Origin: Lacimicrobium alkaliphilum
GTDB taxonomy: Bacteria; Pseudomonadota; Gammaproteobacteria; Enterobacterales; Alteromonadaceae
Direction of reading: 5' to 3'
DNA length: 64,000 nucleotides
Assembly: GCF_001466725.1 (NCBI RefSeq)
Contig: NZ_CP013650.1
Span: 1,178,001-1,242,000 of the forward strand
Shown here: positions 39,575 through 47,378 of the stretch, one piece after another
Layout of the letters: every line of letters starts with the position of its first letter
Position numbering within the stretch: position 1 is the first letter of the stretch
Translations under genes and position numbers: made by a program
The notes under the pieces: model-generated
What the model saw: the letters and a program-made list of their open reading frames with translations, nothing else
Told to the model about the DNA's origin: nothing
The model's database searches: none

Positions 39575-40546
39575 TCAGCGTATGCGGTCAGGGAAGTCGG
39601 TAAAAATCCCGTCTATCTGCAGATCCTTTAGTACCTTAAGCCATTGGGACCAGCTCATCTCGCCGTGCAAGTCATCAACTCTGAGGGTATAAGGATGAAT
39701 CACCAGTCCGGCGGCTCTGGCCTGTTTAACCAGCGACAATGGTTTTCCACTGTTAATATCTATCAGCTGAGGCAGCCATGGGCCGATTCCCTGGGCATAG
39801 CGGGCCACCTCAGCCAATCCTTCTGAGCTTTGCAGATAAGCATAATCAGTAGTGCTCTCCCGCCAGGCGTTTTCACCGATCAGCTGAATAATTGGCAGCC
39901 TGGCATTAAGTTCAGTGCGCAGACGCTTTATTTCATCAAAATCAAAGCACTGTAAAAAGATTCTGGCATCGCTGCGGTCCAGATCATGCTCACGTAACAG
40001 GCTCATCACTATCTGGCTGATATCCTGACCTTCCTGGCGGTGAAAGGCTGGCGCCTTGATTTCCGGATACAAACCCACCTGCTTGTTTGTGGTGCGGTTA
40101 AGTTCCTGAATCAGCTCCAGCTGTTCGGTGAAAGTGGCAATACGAAAGTGGCCGTTGCCCCGATACCGTGTCGGGTACACCTGGTGGCCCTCAGGATCCC
40201 GGCGTTCATTAACCCAAAGGGTTTTCAGCTCGGCCAGAGTGAAATCTATGACATAAAAGCGGCCATCCTCTCTGGCTCGGTCGGGATAGTGCTCAGCCAC
40301 ATCGGTAACGGTATCCAGATGGATATCATGCAATACAACCGGCACCGCGTCTTTACTCAGTACCAGATCCTGCTCGATATAATCGGCACCCTGAGCATAA
40401 GCAAGTATGGCAGCCTCAAGCGTGTGTTCCGGCAGGTAGCCGGAGGCGCCTCGGTGGGCAATGATGAGGGGTGTGGCTATGGCAGTGACACTGAAAAAGG
40501 CGAGTACCAGCGAGCCCAGCCAGATTTGGAGCTGTGCGTGTTTCAC
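39575..40546 (-). CDS. glpQ: Periplasmic glycerophosphodiester phosphodiesterase
   Basis: GlpQ hydrolyses deacylated phospholipids to glycerol 3-phosphate and alcohol in the periplasm. The 323-residue product has a signal peptide (about 1-24) followed by [40 protein letters not shown], with the catalytic His and metal ligands, and [13 protein letters not shown]. It overlaps gloA by 4 bp (ATGA). Confidence 0.94.
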   Translation of the reverse strand: MKHAQLQIWLGSLVLAFFSVTAIATPLIIAHRGASGYLPEHTLEAAILAYAQGADYIEQDLVLSKDAVPVVLHDIHLDTVTDVAEHYPDRAREDGRFYVIDFTLAELKTLWVNERRDPEGHQVYPTRYRGNGHFRIATFTEQLELIQELNRTTNKQVGLYPEIKAPAFHRQEGQDISQIVMSLLREHDLDRSDARIFLQCFDFDEIKRLRTELNARLPIIQLIGENAWRESTTDYAYLQSSEGLAEVARYAQGIGPWLPQLIDINSGKPLSLVKQARAAGLVIHPYTLRVDDLHGEMSWSQWLKVLKDLQIDGIFTDFPDRIR

Positions 40547-40926
40547 TGCCGCTGGATCAGCTCTATGGCATAACCATCGGGGTCACGGACAAAGGCAATT
40601 TCGGTGCTGCCACCTTTGACCGGCCCAGGCTCCCGATAGACATCAGCCCCTTTGGCATTGAGGGTTTTACACAGGCTGTAAATATCTTCACAGCCTATGG
40701 CGATATGCCCGAAAGCCTCACCCATTTCATAGCTGTGCTGGTCCCAGTTGTACGTCAGCTCTAATACAGTGTGATCCGTTTCCTCACCATATCCGACGAA
40801 AGCGAGGGTATAGCGATATTGCGGATTATCAGACTGGCGCAGCAGTTTCATTCCCAGCAATCCGGTATAAAAATCGATGGAGCGCTGTAAGTCGCCGACT
40901 CTGAGCATGGTATGTAATAAGCGCAT
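40543..40926 (-). CDS. gloA: Lactoylglutathione lyase (glyoxalase I)
   Basis: GloA converts the methylglyoxal-glutathione hemithioacetal to lactoylglutathione. The start [26 protein letters not shown] is canonical, with metal ligands His in LLHTML, Glu in VLELTYNW, His in GHIAIG and Glu in AIELIQ; 127 residues (E. coli 135). Its Shine-Dalgarno (GGAGG) lies inside the last codons of the nth remnant, four bases before the ATG region begins, so the ancestral nth-gloA coupling is still visible. Confidence 0.95.
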   Translation of the reverse strand: MRLLHTMLRVGDLQRSIDFYTGLLGMKLLRQSDNPQYRYTLAFVGYGEETDHTVLELTYNWDQHSYEMGEAFGHIAIGCEDIYSLCKTLNAKGADVYREPGPVKGGSTEIAFVRDPDGYAIELIQRQ

Positions 40927-40930
40927 GACG

Positions 40931-41179
40931 CTAATCCTCCGTTTTGTCTTTAAACTCACATAAATCTTCGATCAGGCAGGCGCCACAGCGCGGCTTTCTG
41001 GCCACACAGATATAGCGTCCATGCAGGATCAGCCAGTGATGCACATCCACTTTAAATTCTTTGGGTACCACTTTGAGCAGTTTCTGCTCCACCTCGTTGA
41101 CGTTTTTTCCTTTAGCCAGGCCGGTGCGGTTACTGACTCTGAAGATATGCGTATCCACGGCGATGGTTGGCCAGCCAAA
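40931..41179 (-). pseudogene. nth: Displaced native 3' end of nth
   Basis: On the minus strand the reading frame FGWPTIAVDTHIFRVSNRTGLAKGK... continues to the FeS motif [17 protein letters not shown] and a stop at 40931. This is the C-terminal 80-odd residues of endonuclease III in its usual sequence (FGWPTIAVDTHIFRV). It has no N-terminal part: an in-frame TAA lies a few codons before FGW in island DNA. It is the host 3' end cut off when the island integrated, and it retains the gloA ribosome site. Confidence 0.93.
41170..41179. other. attL core of the island
   Basis: GCCAGCCAAA occurs here and again at 52763-52772 inside the chimeric nth, which marks the two island junctions. On the host side the sequence continues as native nth, on the island side as AGATAATTAAAAC. 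The presumed crossover dinucleotide is CA at 41172-41173 (TG on the nth coding strand). Confidence 0.88.
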
Positions 41180-41209
41180 AGATAATTAAAACAGATGTTG
41201 TGTATATTT

Positions 41210-41218
41210 TGGTATAAA
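41210..41218 (+). promoter_or_regulatory. Putative integrase promoter (extended -10)
   Basis: TGGTATAAA forms an extended -10 (TGn plus TATAAA at 41213-41218) 49 bp before the integrase ATG and about 35 bp inside attL. No good -35 is visible. Confidence 0.4.
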
Positions 41219-41266
41219 ATCAACGATGGAATCATCTCTGGCAACGTTGGGAAAGGAGCTCTTGCA

Positions 41267-42931
41267 ATGCCGAACGCCCTCAAACCACTATTATACAGTT
41301 ACATCCGTTTTTCAACCGCGGAACAGGCCAAAGGTCATTCTCTCTCTCGCCAAATGAGCTATGCAAAGAAAATAGCTGATGAAAGGGGGTTAAGGCTTGA
41401 TGATTCGCTAACCATGCGGGATCTTGGCCTTAGTGCGTTCCATGGAACGAATATTACGAAAGGTGCATTGGGCACCTTTTTGAGTGCTATACAGCAAGGA
41501 AAAGTTCCAGTTGGTTCTATCTTATTAATTGAGAGTCTAGACAGGATATCCAGGAGAGGGGTAACTGATTGTAACAGCATTATCACCCAGATTATAAATG
41601 CTGGTATCACTGTGATAACAGCAATGGACAACAAGGAGTATAACAAGCAGCTTATTGATGAAAATCCGTTTGAGCTATTTGCTATGTTGATGATTTTTAT
41701 TCGGGCAAATGAGGAAAGTGCAACGAAGTCTAAACGTGTTCGTGATGTTCTTACTGCGCAGTGTGAAGACTGGTTGGCTGGTAAGCGTGAATTCCGGGTT
41801 AAATGTGGTAAGGCACCTAAATGGGTGAAGTGGGATGAGAATATTAAAGGCTTTGTTTTCGAGCCGCGAGAACGTGACATTGTCCTGCGAAAAATTGAAC
41901 TATATAAGCGTGGATATGGTGGTTTGAAAATTGCCGAAGTGCTTAATTTTGAATTCGGTGCTGGGACAGTACACCACACAGGAGCAAATGTGTATAAAGA
42001 GGTTAAGCGCCGCTCTTTAGTTGGTGAACTTCAGGTCAAAGTGGGGGAAATTGATTACATTTTGGATGGTTACTTCCCGGCATTGATCACTCACAGCGAG
42101 TTCAATTCATTAGTCGCTGATTCATCAAAGCGTGGCGCGATCAAGCACTCGCAAAAGTTTGTTGGGATTCTTGCCGGGATTGATGTATTCAAGTGCGGGA
42201 GGTGTGGCAGGTCCGTCGGTTCTCACGTTATATATAGAAAAAAAGAAATTGATGATGTAAAAAGCAGTCACAAGCGGTATGGCTGCATAGAAGCTAGACG
42301 AAATAACAACTGTTCTATGAAGTCGACTATCCAGATAGATATCGTCGAGAAGGCCCTTGTGCGCTTTTGTCAGGATAAAGTCAACTTACAGCGGATCTTG
42401 CTCAATGGCAGTGACCGCGATGACATTAATGCTGAAGAAGTACAACTTAAAACTCGGTTAGAAAAAGTCGAACGAAACATTGATTCACTGCTAGAAACTT
42501 TACTTATTCTTACTGAAGAGCCCCCACAGGCAATTGCTAATAAAATTAGAACTCTTGAATCTGAAGTTATTGATATCCGGGAAAAAATTACTGTTAACAA
42601 AAATAAACTGGCTAGGATCGACAATTCATACAGGGATGAAGTGACAGAGCGTTGGCTATCTCTGACCGAGAACCTGAACAGGCTGGATAGTGAAAGGCGT
42701 TTGCAGCTACGTCAGCTGGTTAAAGACACGTTCAAGTCAGTCACTCTACAAGTTGATGTAAAAGAAAAGCTGGATTTAAAAGGATTGGAAAGCTTGATTG
42801 ACGCTCAATTAACTGGGGGTCAAACGGATAAGTGCTTTGACCTAACATTAGAGTTTCATAATGGAAAGAAGCGAATGCTTAGACTAGACAAGTACTCAGG
42901 AGAACTCATGGCTGGTTTTGATCTTGCCTGA
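41267..42931 (+). CDS. Large serine recombinase (integrase)
   Basis: The ATG at 41267 with an AAAGGAG ribosome site gives 554 residues. The N-terminal resolvase catalytic domain has YSYIRFSTAEQAKGHSLSRQ with the nucleophile Ser at about residue 16, and LLIESLDRISRRG. A recombinase domain follows, then a zinc-ribbon (CGRCGRSVGSH ... YGCIEARRNNNCSM) and a coiled-coil arm near the C-terminus (LEKVERNIDSLLETLL ... IREKITVNKNKLARID). This is the architecture of large serine integrases, which recombine short attP and attB sites. It sits next to attL, as expected for the enzyme that inserted the island. Confidence 0.95.
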   Translation: MPNALKPLLYSYIRFSTAEQAKGHSLSRQMSYAKKIADERGLRLDDSLTMRDLGLSAFHGTNITKGALGTFLSAIQQGKVPVGSILLIESLDRISRRGVTDCNSIITQIINAGITVITAMDNKEYNKQLIDENPFELFAMLMIFIRANEESATKSKRVRDVLTAQCEDWLAGKREFRVKCGKAPKWVKWDENIKGFVFEPRERDIVLRKIELYKRGYGGLKIAEVLNFEFGAGTVHHTGANVYKEVKRRSLVGELQVKVGEIDYILDGYFPALITHSEFNSLVADSSKRGAIKHSQKFVGILAGIDVFKCGRCGRSVGSHVIYRKKEIDDVKSSHKRYGCIEARRNNNCSMKSTIQIDIVEKALVRFCQDKVNLQRILLNGSDRDDINAEEVQLKTRLEKVERNIDSLLETLLILTEEPPQAIANKIRTLESEVIDIREKITVNKNKLARIDNSYRDEVTERWLSLTENLNRLDSERRLQLRQLVKDTFKSVTLQVDVKEKLDLKGLESLIDAQLTGGQTDKCFDLTLEFHNGKKRMLRLDKYSGELMAGFDLA

Positions 42932-43104
42932 TGGATAAGTGGGCGATTAAGTGGATTAATTATTAACAATTCGAAGCCTAATGTTAGTGGAAGGCTGAAA
43001 ATATGAGTTAGTAGATAATATCTATCCTAGATGAAATTAGGTTATTCACATTCACTCTTTCCCAGAGCTAATGATGTTGCGAATTTATAACCAGTTAATA
43101 AAGT

Positions 43105-43134
43105 TTGATAAAACTAAAAAATCAATGCTATTAT
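43105..43134 (+). promoter_or_regulatory. Putative promoter of the 90-residue island gene
   Basis: TTGATA (43105-43110) and TATTAT (43129-43134) with an 18 bp spacer, about 85 bp before the ATG at 43219. The surrounding AT-rich DNA lowers the specificity of this call. The rest of 42932-43218 holds no gene I can support. Confidence 0.4.
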
Positions 43135-43218
43135 TAATGTGTGATAATTTTCTATTTAAATGGATCTGCATAATTTAAATAAAAAGTGGCGATTTGTACA
43201 AAACAAAATGAGGGTGGA

Positions 43219-43491
43219 ATGTCAGAATTGGAACTCAACCTATTTATAAAAATATTTAAACAAGGTTCAAATAAGGACTTGGTAAGTAAGCTGTTTGAAG
43301 AATTAAGCGATGTAGACAGTATTTCTGCTCTAGAGGGTTTTGTTGAGAGCTGTCTTGTCGAAGAAAAAAATGTAGATGGATTTAGAGACTGTGTCATCCG
43401 TAAAATAAAAAGTGAAAAAAATCAAAAAAATAAAATAGTATTGAACTCTATTTCATCAGTTATGGACTTGAAAAGAAGACGAAATCGGTAG
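43219..43491 (+). CDS. Small island protein, unknown function
   Basis: ATG at 43219 follows GAGGGTGGA and gives 90 residues beginning MSELELNLFIKIFKQGSNKD. The product is helical and highly charged with a basic C-terminus (DLKRRRNR) and no membrane segment. An in-frame GTG at 43186 would add 11 residues. I do not recognise a family. It lies just after the integrase on the same strand and could be a regulator or directionality factor, but that is only positional inference. Confidence 0.5.
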   Translation: MSELELNLFIKIFKQGSNKDLVSKLFEELSDVDSISALEGFVESCLVEEKNVDGFRDCVIRKIKSEKNQKNKIVLNSISSVMDLKRRRNR

Positions 43492-43641
43492 GTCGCTCGA
43501 CTCTTTACTGTACTGAAAAGGACGTAAAACACATGGTTTGTGCTCCATTCTTCTCAGGGGGGATTTTATGACCAGCGTTAACGTCGTCCTCTGCAACTCA
43601 GTCCACTAACTCAAAAGATTTTACAGTCTCATAGAGGAAAG

Positions 43642-43848
43642 TTAAGGCCAAATTTTTTCCTTCAGCTTTCCTATCAGTGAATGAAGAATAATTCTTTCTT
43701 TATCAGTGATTGCGTCTACTCCATAGTCATGTATCTTGAGAGCAACACATGCTTCTTCCTTGTTTAATTTGATATTGTAAGTTCCGCCCGATGTCAGAAA
43801 TGTGTAAGATGAAGCTGGTTTGGTCTTAAAAAAATTTTCAATTTTCAT
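43642..43848 (-). CDS. Small island protein, unknown function
   Basis: 68 residues: MKIENFFKTKPASSYTFL, GGTYNIKLNKEEACVALKIHDYGVDAI, then KERIILHSLIGKLKEKIWP. Mixed alpha/beta composition, no recognised domain. Its start region (AGAGAAAACGA before ATG) is acceptable. AT-rich like the rest of the island. Existence as a gene is likely but not certain. Confidence 0.45.
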   Translation of the reverse strand: MKIENFFKTKPASSYTFLTSGGTYNIKLNKEEACVALKIHDYGVDAITDKERIILHSLIGKLKEKIWP

Positions 43849-44010
43849 TCGTTTTCTCTTATAAATCTGAAAGGTTAATTCAATTATCTCTAAAATTAAT
43901 GTCAGCGGTTAGTATGTCATTGAAAAACTCTATAAAAGTAAAGCTCTACAGTTATGGGGGTTTATGATGAACATTTATACTTATTATTGCAGGATCATCA
44001 TATCTGCTTT

Positions 44011-44298
44011 CTATTTGAAATCAGCATCGGTAAAACCTTTGAATCTGGCGCAGAAACTTTTTATGACTTGTGCTGACAATTCTTCGAAGATTTGATTTCC
44101 TATACTGATACCTTTTTTCACGATCTTTCCTCGTTTGTCAATGACAGCCAATTCGTATCCTTGCGCAACAAGTAGTCCACTGTTTGATGCTTTAATCAGA
44201 CGGCTATTTTGGTCTTGGTGGGAAATGTCAGCAGAATTTTCTGTTTGGGAAATTCGTTTGTTTAATGAGGTCTTTGTGTGTTCTGTCGTCCTAGACAT
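44011..44298 (-). CDS. Small island protein, unknown function
   Basis: 95 residues. The first 30 are polar and probably disordered (MSRTTEHTKTSLNKRISQTENS); the rest (LIKASNSGLLVAQGYELAVIDKRGKIVKKGISIGNQIFEELSAQVIKSFCARF) looks like a small folded domain with a beta hairpin and helix. I do not recognise it. It lies downstream of vapE on the same strand beyond a terminator, so it probably has its own promoter in 44299-44738. Confidence 0.5.
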   Translation of the reverse strand: MSRTTEHTKTSLNKRISQTENSADISHQDQNSRLIKASNSGLLVAQGYELAVIDKRGKIVKKGISIGNQIFEELSAQVIKSFCARFKGFTDADFK

Positions 44299-44693
44299 GT
44301 TGATTCCTTTTTTTTGCTTTCCAGATTCCAGTTGATTTTATTTTAGCTGATTTTTATTGGAGCAGGCCAGAAAATCCAAGTTTTTTTGAGACTATTTTGT
44401 CTTTTAAATCAATGTGTTGGTTGGCTGTGTTTAAAGTTTTATTATATTACTGTCAATAATGTTAAATATTTGGGGTTGCAAGTGCCTTTTTTGTTTCCCG
44501 GTTTTGGGTTAATTGGTTAATGGTGATCTATCGTGTAGATAAAATCATGAAAACTTCTTATGTGACATTTGTTAATGTTCTAGATCTTATTAACCATTTA
44601 ACCATTTAACCATTTTGTTAGGTTCGCTCTATTAGTTTATGGGGTTGTTCTGTTAATGTTATAGTTGTTTTACAATAAAGTTGTTTTTGCTAA
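44299..44693. other. AT-rich gene-free segment with tandem repeats, origin candidate
   Basis: No gene is visible. Three perfect tandem copies of TTAACCAT occupy 44590-44613, and a related inverted form (TTAATTGGTTAATGG) lies near 44508-44522. A short hairpin ATCTA-TCGTG-TAGAT is nearby. Iteron-like repeats next to a VapE/primase-type gene suggest a replication origin, which is inference. Confidence 0.35.
44590..44613 (+). repeat. Three tandem 8-bp iteron-like repeats
   Basis: TTAACCAT is repeated three times without interruption, downstream of the island vapE gene. Confidence 0.7.
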
Positions 44694-44720
44694 AAAAATA
44701 CCCACGATATCGTGAGTACT
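44692..44720 (-). terminator. Terminator of the island vapE gene
   Basis: On the minus strand ACTCACG-ATAT-CGTGGGT is followed by ATTTTTTTA, a 7 bp stem plus U-tract 20-45 bp past the vapE stop. Confidence 0.7.
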
Positions 44721-44738
44721 TGTAATAAAGGGTGGAGT

Positions 44739-46055
44739 TTAGTAAAAACCATTCTTATCGCGTGATCTAGAAAGTTTCAACTCATAATAAGTTGCATTGG
44801 CTCTTCCTTTCTGGCTTTGTATTTTTCCTTCAGCGACTAGACGTGTCAATGCTTGTCCTACCTGCCTTACGAATCGCTTATCAATCTTCTCAAGATCGCA
44901 AATATCTGTTGCTTTAAACAAGCGTTTAGTGCATGCCTCATCGTCTACAAGCACATAACGATCAAGCAGTATTTCATACCAGCCACCTTTGTCAGCATGT
45001 TTGTCGTTGTTCAGCGCAAATTGTGCCACTTGGTCAGGAGTTAGGTTCCAACTTTTGCCTGACTCATAGCAATGTTTTACTTCTAGCCAAAATTGCTTAA
45101 GTTTATTCGGTTCTTGAAGCTGGATGCGACCTTGTTCATAACTCCACCCCAACAGGTAGTTAAGCTGCTTTATATCTACGGCTTCTTTGAGTTCAATCAC
45201 TACATAACGACTATTACCGCTATCATCCTTTAGAAAATTGGTTCCGTTGACGGACGCAATTAAGTGAGTTTGTCGAGGTTTCTGCACGTCGATGCGCGCA
45301 TACGGTGGGCGCACTGTATCTATTTGTCGCGTGATAAAAGCCTTTAAGCTACCCTGTGAGTTTCTGCTCGTTCGCTCTAATTCACCAAGTTCAACTACCC
45401 AACTTTTAATAACACTCAACACAGAATCTTTTACGTCAGGGTTCAATTCAGCACCCTCCAAAAAGGCACCTGAAACAACGCTGCAAATACGTTTTATTGC
45501 GGTTGTTTTCATGAAGCTTTGATCGCCTTGTATTATCGGCACAAGCTTTGAGCTAAAGTCAGCTTCGTAAAGGGATGCAACGCAGCCTATTAGCCAGTGT
45601 TGAAGAACCACTTTAGCATCGCCAGGGTTCTTTGCGTTGAGGCATGAGATCACCTTTTCTACTCTATTAGTTCCATCCCAGTTTCCGTCTTCCAGCCACT
45701 TTGCTACGGGGTGAACGCAGTTTTCTTCCGCAATGGCGGAAAGATGGTCGTCGATAGCTATCTTCGGCAATCCAAAACGGCCACACCAGCCAACCAAGTT
45801 ACTACGTAAGGCATCAAATGACGTAAAAATCACTTCGTTATTTTTGGTTACCTCCAGTTCTAGGTTCATTGCGTTTCGTTGTACCCGATAACCCAAATGT
45901 TCGATCATTGCTTCAAGGTTTTCAGCCGTATTTAAAAGAGTTGTTTTGCCCTTACAGCTCGTAGAAAAATCTGGGAAGTCAGGTTTTGTACATGACCGTA
46001 CGGTGCTAGATCCCCATGAGTGGATGTTTTGGATAGGATTGATTGAATTAAACAT
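44739..46055 (-). CDS. VapE-family P-loop ATPase/helicase (replication protein)
   Basis: The 438-residue protein matches the virulence-associated E (VapE) family found in phage satellites and islands, related to replicative helicase/primase proteins. The domain has HPVAKWLEDGNWDGTNRVEKV, WLIGCVASLYEADFSSKLVPIIQGDQSFMKTTAIKRIC, the Walker B-like WVVELGELERT, KAFITRQIDTVRPPYAR and LIASVNGTNFLKDDSGNSRYVVIEL. The Walker A is unusual: GDQSFMKT lacks the second Gly of G-x4-GK-T. No N-terminal primase domain is seen. Its terminator and the iteron-like repeats follow. Confidence 0.85.
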   Translation of the reverse strand: MFNSINPIQNIHSWGSSTVRSCTKPDFPDFSTSCKGKTTLLNTAENLEAMIEHLGYRVQRNAMNLELEVTKNNEVIFTSFDALRSNLVGWCGRFGLPKIAIDDHLSAIAEENCVHPVAKWLEDGNWDGTNRVEKVISCLNAKNPGDAKVVLQHWLIGCVASLYEADFSSKLVPIIQGDQSFMKTTAIKRICSVVSGAFLEGAELNPDVKDSVLSVIKSWVVELGELERTSRNSQGSLKAFITRQIDTVRPPYARIDVQKPRQTHLIASVNGTNFLKDDSGNSRYVVIELKEAVDIKQLNYLLGWSYEQGRIQLQEPNKLKQFWLEVKHCYESGKSWNLTPDQVAQFALNNDKHADKGGWYEILLDRYVLVDDEACTKRLFKATDICDLEKIDKRFVRQVGQALTRLVAEGKIQSQKGRANATYYELKLSRSRDKNGFY

Positions 46056-46303
46056 AGAAACTCCATTTGATTACCAGCATAACATCGCTCTGTTCATTCG
46101 AGATAAGATGCTAGCTTCTTCCTGTTGAACTTAACCTTAGGCAATTGGGGCACCCGCTTGCCTCATTTCACATTCATGATAGTAGCTGATTTTTTTTAAA
46201 AGCATCGCGATTGAATTATTTAATCTTAATAGTTTGAATTTAAAGGACTTATCTCTCTTAGGAAGTTGATGCCAGTTAGAAATGTTTTTTTTGCCTCGCA
46301 GAG

Positions 46304-46334
46304 CTTACGGTATTTCGAAGAAATGCGGAGTAAG
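46304..46334. other. Candidate oriT inverted repeat upstream of the relaxase
   Basis: CTTAC, then GTATTTC-GAA-GAAATGC, then GTAAG form a nested imperfect palindrome about 115 bp before the relaxase start, in the 395 bp gene-free gap between vapE and mob. MobV relaxases usually nick at an inverted repeat just before their gene. The nick site cannot be read from sequence. Confidence 0.35.
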
Positions 46335-46447
46335 TCCTTCGTTTACTTATAAATCATATTTTGTCTATACATTCACACCTTCATAAATATCATGAATGTA
46401 AATCTAAAATGAATTCATTTGATATATAATAAAAAGCAAGGAGGAGC

Positions 46448-47359
46448 ATGATGAACGAACAATTAAAGAGCTATGGAATATTTCGATTGGAGAAGCTTAA
46501 GTCAATTGGTGAAGTGCGACGTTCACTCATGCATGTTTTTCGTGAGCAAGAGACACCCAATGCTGACTCCAGTAAGTATCATCTTAATCAAAATTTGATC
46601 GCCAAGTACGTAAAGGATAGCGACAGTGCTTTGGCTCGTTTGCGAGCCCGACTTGAACGCATGTCAAAGTCCCCCCGAAAAAACGCTGTCTTAGCTGTTG
46701 AGGCGGTTTTTACCGCCTCACCTGAGGCGATGTTGCAGCTGGCAGTAGAACAGCGCATACGATATTTTAGAGACTGTGTTCGATGGGTTGGCAAGTTCGT
46801 GGGGGCGGAAAGCATCATTACAGCACAAGTGCACAGATGCGAAACGACAGATCACCTCCATGTCATTTTTTCTCCGATTCCTCAAGGCGATAACTCGCTG
46901 AACTTCAGAAAGCTCTTCGGTGGAAATAAACATCGGCTGTCACAGATCCAAGATCAGTTTCATCAGGAAGTCGCGGGAAAGTACGGACTTGACAGGGGGG
47001 TAAAGGGGTCTCGAGCCACCCACCAATCCCTAACTGAATACAATTCGTTGGTTAATCATTCATTACCAGAGCTTCGAGCAGAGAAGCATGAGCTTGAGCG
47101 TCAGTGCAACGACCTAAACAAAAAAATACTACGAGGACGTCAGTTGTTAGACGCCATTACTTCTGACATTAAAAAAGCAGTGGTGGAACATTCAAATACT
47201 GTCCGATATTGCTTAACTGCTCTAAAAGAACGACTGATGGACCGTTGGGGCATGATCTATGAGGGCAATAACCAGTTTAAGCGTGAAGCAGATGAGTTTA
47301 TAGAGGAAGTCGAGGATAAGCCTAAAAGGGAGCACCCCGTGCCAAGACGGCGTATGTAA
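46448..47359 (+). CDS. MobV/Pre-type relaxase
   Basis: The 303-residue protein resembles plasmid mobilization proteins of the Mob_Pre family. The metal-binding motif is AQVHRCETTDHLHVIFSPI (His129, Glu132, His136, His138; family HxDExxPHxH), preceded by the strand VEAVFTASPEA. Then come FRKLFGGNKHRLSQIQDQFHQEVAGKYGLDRGVKGSRATHQSLTEY, a diagnostic MobV stretch, and a coiled coil (about 205-245). Such enzymes nick oriT and lead the strand into a recipient through a helper conjugation system. The ribosome site is AAGGAGGAG; an ATG three bases later is also possible. Confidence 0.88.
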   Translation: MMNEQLKSYGIFRLEKLKSIGEVRRSLMHVFREQETPNADSSKYHLNQNLIAKYVKDSDSALARLRARLERMSKSPRKNAVLAVEAVFTASPEAMLQLAVEQRIRYFRDCVRWVGKFVGAESIITAQVHRCETTDHLHVIFSPIPQGDNSLNFRKLFGGNKHRLSQIQDQFHQEVAGKYGLDRGVKGSRATHQSLTEYNSLVNHSLPELRAEKHELERQCNDLNKKILRGRQLLDAITSDIKKAVVEHSNTVRYCLTALKERLMDRWGMIYEGNNQFKREADEFIEEVEDKPKREHPVPRRRM

Positions 47360-47378
47360 AATAAGGGTACAGATAAGT

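Noticed and set aside
44590..44613. CRISPR array
   Set aside because: The repeats are only 8 bp, contiguous and lack spacers; no cas genes are present.
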